Shown: in pieces, positions 15,156 to 21,376 of the stretch
Numbering within the stretch: position 1 is the first letter of the stretch
Layout: every line of letters begins with the position of its first letter
Assembly (NCBI GenBank): GCA_905203645.1
Contig: CAJKWP010000009.1
Location: 1-26,011, forward strand
Source: an uncultured Christensenella sp.
GTDB taxonomy: Bacteria; Bacillota; Clostridia; Christensenellales; UBA1242
DNA: 26,011 nucleotides
Direction of reading: 5' to 3'
Program-made: the position numbers and the translations under genes
The notes under the pieces: model-generated
Databases searched by the model: none
The model's input: the letters and a program-made list of their open reading frames with translations, nothing else
Told to the model about the DNA's origin: nothing

Positions 15156-15665
15156 ATGGCAAACGAAAAATTAGGAAGACGCAGTGACCAAAAAATGGCT
15201 TTGTTAAGAAATCAAGTAACAAATCTTTTATGGTATGGCAAAATCGAAACAACCGAAACTCGTGCCAAATCTGTTGCAAGACAAGCAGAAAAACTCTTAA
15301 CTTTGGCAATTAACACTTACGAAGATACTGTATCAGTAACAAAAGACGTCAAAGACGAAAAAGGAAAAGTTGTTAAACAAAATTTTGTTAATGATGGTGT
15401 TAAAAAGTTGAATGCAAGAAGAAAACTTATGGCTTTCTTGTATGATATGCAAGAACAAAGAGCTCCAAAAGAAAAGAAAGCTGCTTTTGATGCAAGAACA
15501 GAAGGTATCAATCATCCTCTTATCGAAAAAATATTCAACGTTTATGCTCCAAAATATGCTGAAAGAGCAAAAGAACTTGGAACAGCTGGTGGATATACAA
15601 GGATAATCAAACTTGGAAAGAGAAGAGGCGATAATGCTGATATGGCAATTATTGAATTGGTTTAA
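15156..15665 (+). CDS. rplQ: 50S ribosomal protein L17 with insertions
   Basis: 169 residues, against about 115-130 in most bacteria. L17 sits near the tunnel exit. The core is clear: KLGRRSDQKMALLRNQVTNL, IETTETRAKSVARQAEKLLT, and the end GGYTRIIKLGKRRGDNADMA IIELV. Compared with remembered Bacillus L17 there are two extra stretches, about residues 52-84 (a charged segment after the first helices) and about 99-118 (EQRAPKEKKAAFDARTEG region). Both are in frame and free of repeats, so they look native. It is the last gene before the operon terminator. Confidence 0.96.
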   Translation: MANEKLGRRSDQKMALLRNQVTNLLWYGKIETTETRAKSVARQAEKLLTLAINTYEDTVSVTKDVKDEKGKVVKQNFVNDGVKKLNARRKLMAFLYDMQEQRAPKEKKAAFDARTEGINHPLIEKIFNVYAPKYAERAKELGTAGGYTRIIKLGKRRGDNADMAIIELV

Positions 15666-15676
15666 TTTTTAAACAT

Positions 15677-15708
15677 AAAACCACATAAACAAATTATGTG
15701 GTTTTTTT
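15677..15708 (+). terminator. Terminator of the S10-spc-alpha operon
   Basis: A perfect 12-bp stem, AAAACCACATAA (15677-15688) with TTATGTGGTTTT (15694-15705), closes a 5-nt loop and runs into a T-tract (15702-15708). It begins 11 nt after the rplQ stop. The next gene starts only 13 nt after it. Confidence 0.92.
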
Positions 15709-15721
15709 AAAAGGATTTTTT

Positions 15722-16120
15722 ATGGATTGTATTTTTTGCAAAATAACAGCAGGCGATTTGCCATGTTATAAAATATATGAAAATGAATACGTACTTGCTT
15801 TTTTGGACATCGCAAACGATTTTGAAGGTCATACACTTGTCATACCCAAAAAACATTGCAAAAATATATTGGACTGCGATGAATTTTACTTGAATGAAGT
15901 CATAAAAGCAGTAAAATTGATTTCAAATAAATATATAAAAAAGGGTTATGACGGAGTTGATGTTATCAATGCGAATGAAGAAGCAGCACAGCAAAGTGTT
16001 TTTCATCTTCATTTTCACATCATTCCACGAAAAACAAACGATGGGATAAATGTATTTCCAAATCGCAAAGACTTGAAATTGGATTTACAAAATATTGCAG
16101 ACAAATTAAAAATCAACTAA
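15722..16120 (+). CDS. HIT family (histidine triad) nucleotide-binding protein
   Basis: 132 residues. The catalytic triad motif HLHFHII is at residues 95-101 (His95, 97, 99), and the typical start MDCIFCKITAGDLPC carries the Cys3/Cys6 pair that binds zinc in many bacterial members; His45 could be a further ligand. HIT proteins of the Hint branch hydrolyse purine nucleoside phosphoramidates; the physiological substrate is unknown. I use ATG 15722 (AAGGA 6 nt upstream); a GTG extension to 15698 would lie inside the terminator. No promoter fits between the terminator and the gene, so transcription probably comes by readthrough or from within rplQ. Confidence 0.93.
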   Translation: MDCIFCKITAGDLPCYKIYENEYVLAFLDIANDFEGHTLVIPKKHCKNILDCDEFYLNEVIKAVKLISNKYIKKGYDGVDVINANEEAAQQSVFHLHFHIIPRKTNDGINVFPNRKDLKLDLQNIADKLKIN

Positions 16121-16128
16121 AAAAATAT

Positions 16129-16154
16129 AAGGTCGCAAATCTGCGACCTTTTTT
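16129..16154. terminator. Terminator between HIT gene and minus-strand small gene
   Basis: A 9-bp stem AAGGTCGCA (16129-16137) with TGCGACCTT (16142-16150) and a 4-nt loop, followed by T's to 16154. It lies 8 nt after the HIT gene stop. On the minus strand it follows the small Cys-rich gene, with an interrupted T-run, so it probably works in both directions. Confidence 0.88.
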
Positions 16155-16164
16155 CTTATGTATC

Positions 16165-16359
16165 TTAGCAAGTTTGTCTGTTGTTGCATCCGCAAAGTGA
16201 AAGGATAAATATGAGCCATACCAAGTTGCAGATGTCGATTCCACCTTCGCCACAGCCACCACATTGTCCAAGTAACAACAATAACAAGATTAAGCAGCAG
16301 CAATCATTGTTCCCGCCATTGTTCATTCCACCAAATCCAAAGCCGTTGAAAAAGTTCAT
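16165..16359 (-). CDS. Small Gly/Asn/Cys-rich hydrophobic protein
   Basis: 64 residues from ATG 16359, which has AAAAGGAGG (16368-16376) 8 nt upstream; an in-frame GTG at 16365 is too close to that site. It begins with a Gly/Phe/Asn-rich stretch (MNFFNGFGFGGMNNGGNN), then a CCC cluster, a Leu-rich hydrophobic run (LILLLLLLGQCGGCGEGG), a second hydrophobic stretch and a CGCNNRQTC tail. Nine Cys in 64 residues. It resembles the small high-cysteine proteins (chorion-class HCB-like, YjcZ-like) annotated in many Clostridia, some associated with spores; the function is unknown. A good SD and a terminator behind it support a real gene. Confidence 0.6.
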   Translation of the reverse strand: MNFFNGFGFGGMNNGGNNDCCCLILLLLLLGQCGGCGEGGIDICNLVWLIFILSLCGCNNRQTC

Positions 16360-16409
16360 TTGCACATCCTCCTTTTAAAGATTTTCTCGAATAATGTTAA
16401 TTAAAAATT

Positions 16410-16446
16410 ATTTTATCTTTTGTACTTCGGCAATTTTATCTTTTGT
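16410..16446. repeat. Two 14-bp direct repeats upstream of the small Cys-rich gene
   Basis: ATTTTATCTTTTGT occurs perfectly at 16410-16423 and again at 16433-16446, with a 9-nt spacer, so the period is 23 bp or about two helical turns. They lie 51-87 nt upstream of the minus-strand small gene and about 60 nt before the hflX -35 box. The arrangement resembles a tandem operator, but A/T richness makes chance repeats more likely here. Confidence 0.5.
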
Positions 16447-16505
16447 TTCTATTTCATACTATGTGATTTTTTCAAATATGTTACAAAAACAAAATAAAAT
16501 TTTTG

Positions 16506-16534
16506 TTGTCAATATTTTGCAATGATGTTATAAT
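16506..16534 (+). promoter_or_regulatory. hflX promoter, leaderless
   Basis: TTGTCA (16506-16511), 17-bp spacer, consensus -10 TATAAT (16529-16534). The hflX ATG begins at 16541, seven bases after the start of the discriminator, which is where transcription should begin. There is no room for an SD, so the mRNA would be leaderless. Confidence 0.8.
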
Positions 16535-16541
16535 CATTGCA
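16518..16541. promoter_or_regulatory. Palindromic operator candidate over the hflX -10 box
   Basis: TGCAATGAT (16518-16526) and ATCATTGCA (16533-16541) form a perfect 9-bp inverted repeat with a 6-bp centre (GTTATA). It spans the -10 box and ends at the first base of the start codon. A dimeric repressor bound here would block RNA polymerase directly. The repressor is not identifiable in the window. Confidence 0.55.
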
Positions 16542-17605
16542 TGATTGATAAAATACAAGAAAGAGCATTTTTATTTGAAGTAATATTCAATAAAAACGAA
16601 GATTTGGATGCACAGTTCAGTGAACTTAAAGGATTGGCGCAAACTGCTGGAGTAGAGATAGTTGGTCAAGATTATCAACTTATTCGCCAAATTACACCAG
16701 CAACGCTTATTGGCAGTGGAAAGGTTGAAGAATTGAAGGGTGAGCTGGAAGAAACTGGTGCAAATTTGTTGATTGTTGATTATGAACTTTCAGGATCTCA
16801 GACCAAAAATCTTTCAAATTATCTGGGCGTAAAAGTTATTGACAGAATTACATTAATATTGGATATCTTTGCACAACGAGCAACCAGCAACGAAGGAAAA
16901 TTGCAGGTTGAACTTGCTCAGGCAAAATACTTTTTGCCAAGGCTGAGTGCTATTTCGGGAAGCAGTGGAAGATTTTCAAGTGGTGGCGTTGGCACAAGGG
17001 GACCGGGTGAGACTCGTCTTGAAACTGACAGAAGACACTTGGAAGAAAATATTTTAAAACTTGAAAGAGAACTTAAACAAATTGAAAAAAACAGAGATAC
17101 TAAGAACAAACAAAGACAGTTTTCAAACAAAACAAAGGTGGCTATCGTAGGGTATACGAATGCAGGAAAAAGTACGCTTTTGAATTTGATATCAAAAGCC
17201 AATATTTATGCAGACGACAAATTGTTTGCGACTTTGGAAACAACAAGCAGAAATGTATGGTTGGGACCAGGGAAAGAAATTATTCTTACGGATACTGTTG
17301 GATTTATATCAAAATTGCCGCACAGCCTTGTCCATGCTTTCAAGTCAACTCTTGACGAAGCGAAGTATGCGGATATTATATTAAACGTTGTCGACGCATC
17401 AAACAAAGACAGGGATTTGCACATACAGGTTGTAAACGACGTTTTGAAAGAATTGCAAACTGATGCAAAAATTATAACGGTTTACAACAAGTGTGATAAA
17501 ATACACCTTGTTCCAGATGAAAATGAAATGACTATTTGTATTTCCGCCAAACAAAATCGAGGCATCGACAAATTAAAAAAATTGATTGCAAATTTGATTG
17601 AATAA
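16541..17605 (+). CDS. hflX: GTPase HflX
   Basis: 354 residues. HflX is a ribosome-associated GTPase that splits stalled 70S ribosomes after heat or antibiotic stress and can aid hibernation rescue. The N-terminal HflX domain (about 1-195) has the signature GGVGTRGPGETRLETDRR (148-165). The G domain has G1 GYTNAGKS (204-211), G3 DTVG (251-254), G4 NKCD (316-319) and a G5-like SAK (335-337). It stops soon after G5, so it lacks the longer C-terminal domain of the E. coli type (about 426 residues). No SD precedes the ATG; see the leaderless promoter. Convergent with the minus-strand lipoprotein gene. Confidence 0.95.
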   Translation: MIDKIQERAFLFEVIFNKNEDLDAQFSELKGLAQTAGVEIVGQDYQLIRQITPATLIGSGKVEELKGELEETGANLLIVDYELSGSQTKNLSNYLGVKVIDRITLILDIFAQRATSNEGKLQVELAQAKYFLPRLSAISGSSGRFSSGGVGTRGPGETRLETDRRHLEENILKLERELKQIEKNRDTKNKQRQFSNKTKVAIVGYTNAGKSTLLNLISKANIYADDKLFATLETTSRNVWLGPGKEIILTDTVGFISKLPHSLVHAFKSTLDEAKYADIILNVVDASNKDRDLHIQVVNDVLKELQTDAKIITVYNKCDKIHLVPDENEMTICISAKQNRGIDKLKKLIANLIE

Positions 17606-17611
17606 CAAAAA

Positions 17612-17653
17612 AAAAGACATACTTACAGGTGGTATACGTGAAGTATGTCTTTT
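17612..17653. terminator. Bidirectional terminator between hflX and the lipoprotein gene
   Basis: A perfect 13-bp stem, AAAAGACATACTT (17612-17624) with AAGTATGTCTTTT (17641-17653), with a 16-nt loop. Flanking A and T tracts on both sides give a U-tail in either direction. It ends 4 nt before the lipoprotein stop at 17658. Confidence 0.88.
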
Positions 17654-17657
17654 GTTT

Positions 17658-18323
17658 TTAATAATTTGCAATAATATTTCCTGACATTGTGTCAATTACA
17701 AAGTTATATTGTTTGTCTGCTTTTACAAGAAAATACCAATAAAAATTTTCTGAAATTTCCGGTTTGTATAATATTTTAAGATAACATTCATAAAGATTTT
17801 TTTTGTTTTTTGTGTATGATTTCAAATTTTCATTGAATCCTTCTGTTGCAATGTAAATTGCTTTTTCATAGTTAATTTCAAAATCTTTATTTTTGCATAC
17901 AAGTTTATTTTCTTTATTATCAAACTTTATTGTTATTTCGTCATTTTCGTCGACAGATTTTTTTATATCACACATATAATTTGATTTATATGGATTTTTT
18001 TCCAAAATCCCAGAATAATCAGTACCGTTTATGTTTATTACAAAATCTATCGTTTGTTCGCTGTGTGGTGAGGAGTATGCTAAGGCTACCAGCAAAAAAT
18101 CTACAAGTTCCGAAGTTTTTCCGTCAAATTGATAATCTTGCTCTCTTGTTCCACTTGTTACTGTTAAGTTATAATCATCACATACATATGTAAAAATATT
18201 TTTTGTACATTCAGAAATATGTTTTTTGACAGAAGCAGTTGTGTTTATTCCACATCCTATAAAAAATACGCACATGAAAGCTGAAAACAAAATTCCACAA
18301 ATTATCTTTTTTACTTTTTTCAT
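17658..18323 (-). CDS. Predicted lipoprotein of unknown function
   Basis: 221 residues. It begins MKKVKKIICGILFSAFMCVF then FIGCGINTT: a Lys-rich n-region, hydrophobic core and a lipobox-like FIGC with Cys24. The -3 Phe is not ideal, but lipidation is likely. The mature part has no family I recognise. The end (FYWYFLVKADKQYNFVIDTM then SGNIIANY) resembles the last strands of PepSY-like or similar periplasm-type domains, where an aromatic/aliphatic strand is followed by a D-x-x-[ST]-G-x-I/V turn; this is a weak resemblance. No clear SD lies upstream of the ATG (TAATATGGT only) and I see no convincing promoter. It stands alone, between hflX and fba. Confidence 0.7.
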   Translation of the reverse strand: MKKVKKIICGILFSAFMCVFFIGCGINTTASVKKHISECTKNIFTYVCDDYNLTVTSGTREQDYQFDGKTSELVDFLLVALAYSSPHSEQTIDFVININGTDYSGILEKNPYKSNYMCDIKKSVDENDEITIKFDNKENKLVCKNKDFEINYEKAIYIATEGFNENLKSYTKNKKNLYECYLKILYKPEISENFYWYFLVKADKQYNFVIDTMSGNIIANY

Positions 18324-18366
18324 ACCATATTACTATGCTTGCAAAGTTTCAAAAATAACTTTTTTT

Positions 18367-18395
18367 TTGACATTTTTTTTATATTATTTTAAAAT
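18367..18395 (+). promoter_or_regulatory. fba promoter
   Basis: Consensus TTGACA (18367-18372), 17-bp spacer, TAAAAT (18390-18395; five of six). Transcription should start about 18402, giving a leader of about 32 nt with the SD-like AGAGGATG (18419-18426). Confidence 0.75.
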
Positions 18396-18433
18396 ATAAT
18401 AAAATATGACAAAATAAAAGAGGATGGGATAAT

Positions 18434-19345
18434 ATGCAAAAAATTACTGGAATTAAAAAGGCTTTTGAAGAAGCATTAAAAAATGGTTTTGCGTTGGGTG
18501 CATTCAATTTTGACAACCTTGACGTTCTTAAAGCGATTGTAAATGCCAGCAAACAAAAAGACGCTTACGTTATGGCGTGCGTAAGTGAGGGTGCGTTGAA
18601 ATCTTTGGGCGAAGATTACTTGTTGGGGCTTATGCAAACAGTAAGAAAACAAACTGAAAAAGTCTTCTTTCATTTGGATCATGGAAAATCCTTTGAAATA
18701 TGCAAAAAATGTGTTGATTTTGGATTTGATAGTGTAATGATTGATGGGAGCAGTTTGCCATTTGACGAAAATGTCGCTTTGACAAAAATGGTTGCTGACT
18801 ATGCTCACAAATATAACGTTGCAGTTGAAGGTGAAATAGGTGTCCTTGCAGGAATTGAAGAGGATATAAGCAATGACAAGTCAATTTATACCAATCCTGA
18901 TGAAGCGTATAATTTTGTTCAAAAGACTGGTGTTGATACATTGGCTGTTGCAATAGGAACAAGTCACGGTGCCTACAAATTCAAAGGCGAAGCAAAACTT
19001 GATCTTGACGTGTTGAAACAAATACAAGACAAAATTCCCAACGTTCCTTTGGTTTTGCACGGCGCAAGTTCTGTTTATCAACAATCTGTGCAAAAGTTCA
19101 ATCAATATGGCGGAAATTTGCAGGGTGTTAAGGGTGTACCTGATGATATACTCTCGAACATTTGCAAAAATTACAATATCTGCAAAATAAACACTGATAC
19201 AGATTTAAGAATTGAATTTTTGGCCTCAATGAGAAAATATCTTTCTGAACATGAAAGCGAAGTTAATGTCAGAAACGTACTTAATTATGCAAGTCTTCAA
19301 GTGCAGGGAATAGTGGAGCACAAAATGCACGTGCTTGGAATATAA
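18434..19345 (+). CDS. fba: Class II fructose-bisphosphate aldolase
   Basis: 303 residues. It cleaves fructose 1,6-bisphosphate to DHAP and glyceraldehyde 3-phosphate in glycolysis and acts in reverse in gluconeogenesis, with a zinc ion. Catalytic landmarks: FHLDHGKS with Asp82 and His83, VEGEIGVLAG with Glu134, GTSHGAYK with His178, LHGASS with His209, and KINTDTDLR (251-259). This is the shorter, B. subtilis-type (class IIB) enzyme; a tagatose-bisphosphate aldolase cannot be excluded, but no tagatose genes are nearby. Monocistronic, between its own promoter and a terminator. Confidence 0.93.
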   Translation: MQKITGIKKAFEEALKNGFALGAFNFDNLDVLKAIVNASKQKDAYVMACVSEGALKSLGEDYLLGLMQTVRKQTEKVFFHLDHGKSFEICKKCVDFGFDSVMIDGSSLPFDENVALTKMVADYAHKYNVAVEGEIGVLAGIEEDISNDKSIYTNPDEAYNFVQKTGVDTLAVAIGTSHGAYKFKGEAKLDLDVLKQIQDKIPNVPLVLHGASSVYQQSVQKFNQYGGNLQGVKGVPDDILSNICKNYNICKINTDTDLRIEFLASMRKYLSEHESEVNVRNVLNYASLQVQGIVEHKMHVLGI

Positions 19346-19375
19346 AAAAAAGAGCAAGATTTTGCTCTTTTTTTG
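19344..19375. terminator. Bidirectional terminator between fba and the 535-residue gene
   Basis: AGAGCAA (19351-19357) pairs with TTGCTCT (19362-19368) around a GATT loop; a run of A's before and T's after prolongs the stem and supplies U-tails on both strands. It is shared by fba (+) and the minus-strand gene that ends at 19384. Confidence 0.88.
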
Positions 19376-19383
19376 TTGTAAAC

Positions 19384-20991
19384 TTATTTAACCATATTGT
19401 TGCTATTGCTTTGTGTTTTATCAATTTTGTCAAATGATTCTTTTATTTTTGTTTTCATAAAGTTTTGGAATTTTGTTTTGAATGTAACACCTTTTGCTTC
19501 CCCAAATTTATCGATGAACAATTTGTAAACATTTGCATAAGTTTTAACTTCCAATTCTTTGTCTGTTTTCAAAGTTTTTTCGTCAAAATAAGAATCCAAG
19601 AACGCATCACGTTTGCGAAGTAATGTCAAAGCAAGCAATTTTGCATAGTCATCGTCTGTACGAAGTTTGTTTTCGCGCAACTCTTTGAGAATAGAGTTGT
19701 AATTTTCTTCTGCAAAATCATACGACATAAGTTCATAATACTTCAAAACACTTGCAGTAATATTTTTTTCGCGGGTAAGTGATTGTTTTTTCTTGTTTGT
19801 AACAGCGGAAATATATTTTGTATTATAATCTTCTACTGTTTTTGCAAGTACTTTGCAGATATTGTTGTCAATATTGTTTAAAACTATCTTACGTTTAAGT
19901 TTTGAAACACTCTTTTCAATTTGACGTTCTTGTACAGGTTCAATATTGTATTCTTCAATTTCTTCTTCCAGTTCTTCTTCGTCATTTTCTTCAACTGGTT
20001 CAATAACTGTTTGTTTGAAATTTCCGAACATAACATTGTTAAGTCCATTTTCTGTTGCATCAATTTCATATCCAAGTGCACTCAAATTGTTTGAAATATC
20101 TTCAGGTGTTTTGCCAAGTTTTTTAAGCATAACATCAGTTGTTTGAAGTGAAAGCGCTTTTATAATATTTTTGTCATTTTGTGTAATTGTGCCAAGACTT
20201 GCAAAAGCATTTGAAATTTGCATAGCCAATGAAGAATAAATGAATTTTGTTGTATCGTCATTTCCGAAATTGCATGACAAAAGTGTATATTGAGTTGCAA
20301 TAAGGGAAGAGATAAGTTTTATTGTTGATGGGTTTGAAGATGTATATTTGCATTTTTTGTAAAGTTTTGAAACAACAGCATCAGCAACTATATTGTACAT
20401 CTTTGCAACTTTGTCGGCGTTTGACGTGTTGTTTGAAATTTTCAAAACTATTTTATTTCCAGCCAGACTGGAAACTGGGTCTTTTTTGAATTTCTTTTTG
20501 CCAAAAGTGAAAGCAGTTACGCATAGTTTGCAAGTTCCAACAGCAAGGTTTTTTATACCTTTGAAAATAGATTTTGATTTTTTGTATTGATATAATTGTT
20601 TTGCTTTGTTTTTTTCTTGAACTTTGATTTTGAATGATTGTTCAAATTCGCTTTTCAATGATTGAAAATTTGAAAAATCTTTGGCGATTTTGAAATTGTC
20701 AGAAATAGGCGATACCAAAGGATAAACCATATTTGTTACATAATTTGGTTTTTTAAATGCAAAACCACTGTAATATTGGCCATCTGTAAATGGTTTTACA
20801 CCCTTAAGTACGGATGATTTTGAGCTTGAATTGTCAAAAAGTCTCAAGTTGTTTTGTGAGAACATAGATTGATATCTTGTCACTATGTCGGCAACAGCTG
20901 AATTGTCATTCAACATTGAAAGTGGTGAAATTCCAGTTTTTGTAAATTTGTCATAATCTTCATACGCGGTTTTATTTAAATTTGTTTCCAT
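19384..20991 (-). CDS. 535-residue orphan cytoplasmic protein
   Basis: I do not recognise a family. There is no signal peptide, and no convincing membrane helix. The sequence splits into an N-terminal basic part (about 1-175, with a Lys-rich segment around 121-170), a helical middle (180-325), a strongly acidic linker (330-356, with DEEELEEEIEEYNIEPV) and a helical C-terminal domain (358-520; contains LALTLLRKRDAFLDSYFDEK) that could form a coiled or helical bundle. The tail is Ser/Asn-rich. SD GGAGG (20998-21002) is 6 nt before the ATG. Its promoter diverges from that of the surface protein gene. Length, full frame, good SD, promoter and terminator show it is a real gene. Confidence 0.85.
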   Translation of the reverse strand: METNLNKTAYEDYDKFTKTGISPLSMLNDNSAVADIVTRYQSMFSQNNLRLFDNSSSKSSVLKGVKPFTDGQYYSGFAFKKPNYVTNMVYPLVSPISDNFKIAKDFSNFQSLKSEFEQSFKIKVQEKNKAKQLYQYKKSKSIFKGIKNLAVGTCKLCVTAFTFGKKKFKKDPVSSLAGNKIVLKISNNTSNADKVAKMYNIVADAVVSKLYKKCKYTSSNPSTIKLISSLIATQYTLLSCNFGNDDTTKFIYSSLAMQISNAFASLGTITQNDKNIIKALSLQTTDVMLKKLGKTPEDISNNLSALGYEIDATENGLNNVMFGNFKQTVIEPVEENDEEELEEEIEEYNIEPVQERQIEKSVSKLKRKIVLNNIDNNICKVLAKTVEDYNTKYISAVTNKKKQSLTREKNITASVLKYYELMSYDFAEENYNSILKELRENKLRTDDDYAKLLALTLLRKRDAFLDSYFDEKTLKTDKELEVKTYANVYKLFIDKFGEAKGVTFKTKFQNFMKTKIKESFDKIDKTQSNSNNMVK

Positions 20992-21022
20992 AATTAACCT
21001 CCACTATGATTTCATTCAGCAT

Positions 21023-21051
21023 ATTTTATCACTAATAATAAAATTTGTCAA
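21023..21051 (-). promoter_or_regulatory. Promoter of the 535-residue orphan gene
   Basis: On the minus strand, TTGACA (21051-21046), 17-bp spacer, TAAAAT (21028-21023). The expected start is about 21016, giving a leader of about 25 nt containing the SD. Confidence 0.75.
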
Positions 21052-21131
21052 TATCAAATATTTTTTTATACTTATAAATCTAAATTATAGCGCTTTAAGA
21101 GTTAAACTCAACTAGCTCTTAAACTTTTTTT
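21045..21131 (+). ncRNA. Candidate short RNA gene (promoter plus hairpin terminator)
   Basis: TTGTCA (21045-21050), 16-bp spacer, TATACT (21067-21072) form a plausible promoter whose -35 shares bases with the -35 of the divergent orphan gene. The RNA would start about 21079 and meet an 11-bp stem (TTTAAGAGTTA 21094-21104 with TAGCTCTTAAA 21113-21123, one G-U) followed by C and seven T's (21125-21131). The product would be about 53 nt. There is no ORF. The stem is A/U-rich and weak, so this could be chance. Confidence 0.3.
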
Positions 21132-21311
21132 AATATCAAAATTCATTTTTTTCACAAAATCAAAAAAATAACTCATAATATTCTATTTTTAGCAAATTTT
21201 TGTCAACATATTTTTTTTAATAAAGAACAATTTAAGATTGACTTTTAATTTTTTGAAAGTTGGTTGAGAAACAAAAATGTATAATTTTGTATATTTAGTT
21301 CTGTTTTTTGG

Positions 21312-21341
21312 TTGACAAAACAAATTGTTATAGTATATACT
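21312..21341 (+). promoter_or_regulatory. Promoter of the 1044-residue surface protein gene
   Basis: TTGACA (21312-21317), 18-bp spacer, TATACT (21336-21341): same box sequences as the ribosomal operon promoter. Transcription should start about 21348, with the SD AGGAG (21365-21369) 7 nt before the ATG. Expect strong constitutive expression. Confidence 0.8.
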
Positions 21342-21376
21342 CAACCTGTTAAAAAAATACACTTAGGAGCAACAAA

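Larger units (their letters stand above)
20992..21376. other. 385-nt divergent intergenic region
   Basis: It holds, left to right: the SD and promoter of the minus-strand orphan; a + strand promoter-like element overlapping that -35; an inverted repeat followed by a T-run; an A/T-rich stretch (21132-21300) in which I see no gene or strong signal; and the strong promoter of the + strand surface protein. No open reading frame of interest is present on either strand. Confidence 0.7.

Noticed and set aside
15666..16164. ecf transporter / truA / rplM-rpsI block expected after rplQ
   Set aside because: None of these genes is present; the region holds a HIT gene and a small Cys-rich gene.
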